DNA of 7,786 nucleotides from Cypionkella sp. GTDB taxonomy: Bacteria > Pseudomonadota > Alphaproteobacteria > Rhodobacterales > Rhodobacteraceae. Location of the stretch: the NCBI GenBank assembly GCA_018063485.1, contig JAGPBG010000093.1, forward strand, positions 1 through 7,786, given 5' to 3'. A program made the position numbers and the translations under genes. Shown here piece after piece: positions 6,873 through 7,786 of the stretch (positions within the stretch are counted from its first letter, which is position 1; each line of letters opens with the position of its first letter). The notes under the pieces are model-generated. The model was not told the origin of the DNA and made no database searches. It was given only the letters and a program-made list of their open reading frames with translations.

Positions 6873-7273
6873 TGACTACATCGCGCTGGAACGGCATTTA
6901 CGTGGGCACTCTTGCCCTGATGGCCACCATCCTTGGTTTTCTAGTCTGGTCAGTGCCCCGTAACGAAGAGGGGATGGCGTGGTTTGACCCGATGATCCCC
7001 GGGGGCTGGATGGCGTGGACCTTTCCTGTCGCGCTGTTCTTCTTCATCATCGCCTGCCTGCTGATCCTCTTCACCCTGCTGGCGATCCGCTTTCCTGAAA
7101 CACCCCGTCGGGGCGTACTGCGTATTGAAACCACGCGAGGCGACCGGTTGTTCATCACGCTATTGGGCTCGGCCTTCATCAATTTGGGCTGGCTCTTTTT
7201 CTTCGGTGCGCCACTGACTTGGCCGCTGATCCTATGCCTGCTTTATGCGGCAGCGGTGTTTCGCTGGGTGTAA
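6872..7273 (+). CDS. glpU: Small integral membrane protein, DUF2160 family (GlpU)
   Basis: This 133-residue protein has about four hydrophobic segments (8-27, 47-72, 91-112, 114-131) and short charged loops. It resembles the DUF2160 small membrane proteins found between the permeases and the binding protein of glycerol ABC transporter loci. The ATG overlaps the glpQ stop by one base (TGATG), with GGGGAG at 6860-6865 six bases upstream. The same frame is open back to 6485, but that upstream part is out of frame inside glpQ and has no initiation signal, so the start at 6872 is well supported. No catalytic motif is visible. Its invariant place in the operon suggests an accessory or stabilising subunit of the transporter, but this is inference; its biochemical role is unknown to me. 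The family call is from recall of the sequence pattern and position. Confidence 0.85.
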   Translation: MTTSRWNGIYVGTLALMATILGFLVWSVPRNEEGMAWFDPMIPGGWMAWTFPVALFFFIIACLLILFTLLAIRFPETPRRGVLRIETTRGDRLFITLLGSAFINLGWLFFFGAPLTWPLILCLLYAAAVFRWV

Positions 7274-7285
7274 GGGGGAAAAGAC

Positions 7286-7320
7286 GCCGAAGGGCAGGGA
7301 TTGCACCCCCGCCCTCCGGC
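7286..7320 (+). promoter_or_regulatory. Stable hairpin in the glpU-glpV spacer
   Basis: A nearly continuous stem pairs GCCG (7286-7289) with CGGC (7317-7320), AGGGC (7291-7295) with GCCCT (7311-7315), and GGG (7297-7299) with CCC (7307-7309), with single mismatches between the blocks and a small loop near 7301-7305. No T-run follows, so it is not a typical terminator. It sits between the membrane genes and the binding-protein gene. It could stabilise the downstream glpV message, block 3' exonuclease decay of the upstream part, or attenuate partially. Confidence 0.55.
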
Positions 7321-7364
7321 TGAACTGCAAAGAACGGACGTCTCACAATCTGGGAGGATACATA

Positions 7365-7786
7365 ATGAGACTAAGGAAAACCGCAACCGCCATGGCGCTT
7401 GTGCTGATGGCCAGCGGTCTGCCCGCCTGGGCAGATATCGAGGCGGCGAAAGCCTTCCTTGATTCGGAAATCGGTGATTTGTCCACGCTAGATCGCGCAG
7501 GCCAAGAAGCCGAACTGCAATGGTTCATCGATGCCGCCAAACCCTATGCCGGCATGGAAATCAAAGTGGTGTCGGAAACCATCGGCACCCATGAATACGA
7601 ATCCAAAGTCCTCGCTCCGGCGTTCGAGGCCATCACTGGCATCAAGGTCACCCATGACCTGATCGGCGAAGGCGACGTTGTCGAAAAGCTGCAAACGCAA
7701 ATGCAGTCGGGCGAAAACATCTATGACGCCTACATCAACGACAGCGACCTGATCGGCACCCACTGGCGCTATCAACTGGCCCGCAA
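7365..7786 (+). CDS. glpV: Glycerol ABC transporter periplasmic binding protein GlpV, 5' part (runs off the window)
   Basis: The first 140 codons of an extracellular solute-binding protein are present, open to the right edge. A Sec signal peptide is clear: positive MRLRK, hydrophobic core to about residue 20, and a likely cleavage after AWA (23). The mature part begins DIEAAKAFLDSEI. It continues into the segment VVSETIGTHEYESKVLAPAF (about 69-88), then ITGIKVTHDLIG, GDVVEKLQTQMQSG and YDAYINDSDLIG. This matches the N-lobe pattern of family 1 (MalE/UgpB-like) binding proteins, in which a partner helix and a 'VVEKLQ.QM.SG..YDAY' strand-helix recur. ATG 7365 is preceded by GGGAGGA (7352-7358), the strongest ribosome-binding site in the operon, fitting the need for excess binding protein. 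It should deliver glycerol or a related polyol to GlpPQ. The ligand cannot be read from this half. Confidence 0.9.
   Translation, partial: MRLRKTATAMALVLMASGLPAWADIEAAKAFLDSEIGDLSTLDRAGQEAELQWFIDAAKPYAGMEIKVVSETIGTHEYESKVLAPAFEAITGIKVTHDLIGEGDVVEKLQTQMQSGENIYDAYINDSDLIGTHWRYQLAR

Overview
The window looks like chromosomal DNA of an alphaproteobacterium, most likely of the Rhodobacteraceae (Rhodobacter/Paracoccus-type). The evidence is its GC-rich, G/C-ending codon use and a gene set that matches the ABC-type glycerol uptake locus (glpR / glpD-STPQ-U-V) known from rhizobia and rhodobacters. No mobile element, tRNA, rRNA or CRISPR array is visible.

Layout: (1) Positions 2-154 hold the 3' end of a rightward gene, probably a DUF2493/YspA-type SLOG protein, closed by a good intrinsic terminator. 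(2) Convergent to it, glpR (DeoR-family regulator) runs leftward over 373-1137 from a GTG start. (3) The roughly 285-bp divergent glpR-glpD region carries a near-consensus sigma70 promoter for glpD and a pair of similar short boxes, one facing each gene, which are candidate GlpR operators. (4) Rightward from there runs a compact operon: glpD (FAD-dependent glycerol-3-phosphate dehydrogenase), glpS and glpT (two different ABC ATPases), glpP and glpQ (two permeases), a small DUF2160 membrane protein (glpU), and glpV (periplasmic binding protein, cut by the right edge). Gaps inside the operon are 9 and 3 nt, followed by three successive 1-nt TGATG overlaps. A 91-nt spacer with a strong hairpin precedes glpV.

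Inferred logic: GlpV captures glycerol or a similar polyol in the periplasm and delivers it to GlpP/GlpQ, driven by a GlpS/GlpT ATPase heterodimer. A glycerol kinase encoded elsewhere would make glycerol-3-phosphate, and GlpD oxidises this to dihydroxyacetone phosphate. GlpR probably senses a phosphorylated intermediate and controls both divergent units. No glpF or glpK is present in the window.

The most interesting point is that the two ATPases are degenerate in complementary ways. GlpS has a perfect LSGGQ signature but lacks the H-loop histidine and the A-loop aromatic. GlpT has the histidine and the aromatic residue but lacks LSGGQ. The predicted heterodimer therefore has one complete and one degenerate ATP site, an arrangement best known from exporters.
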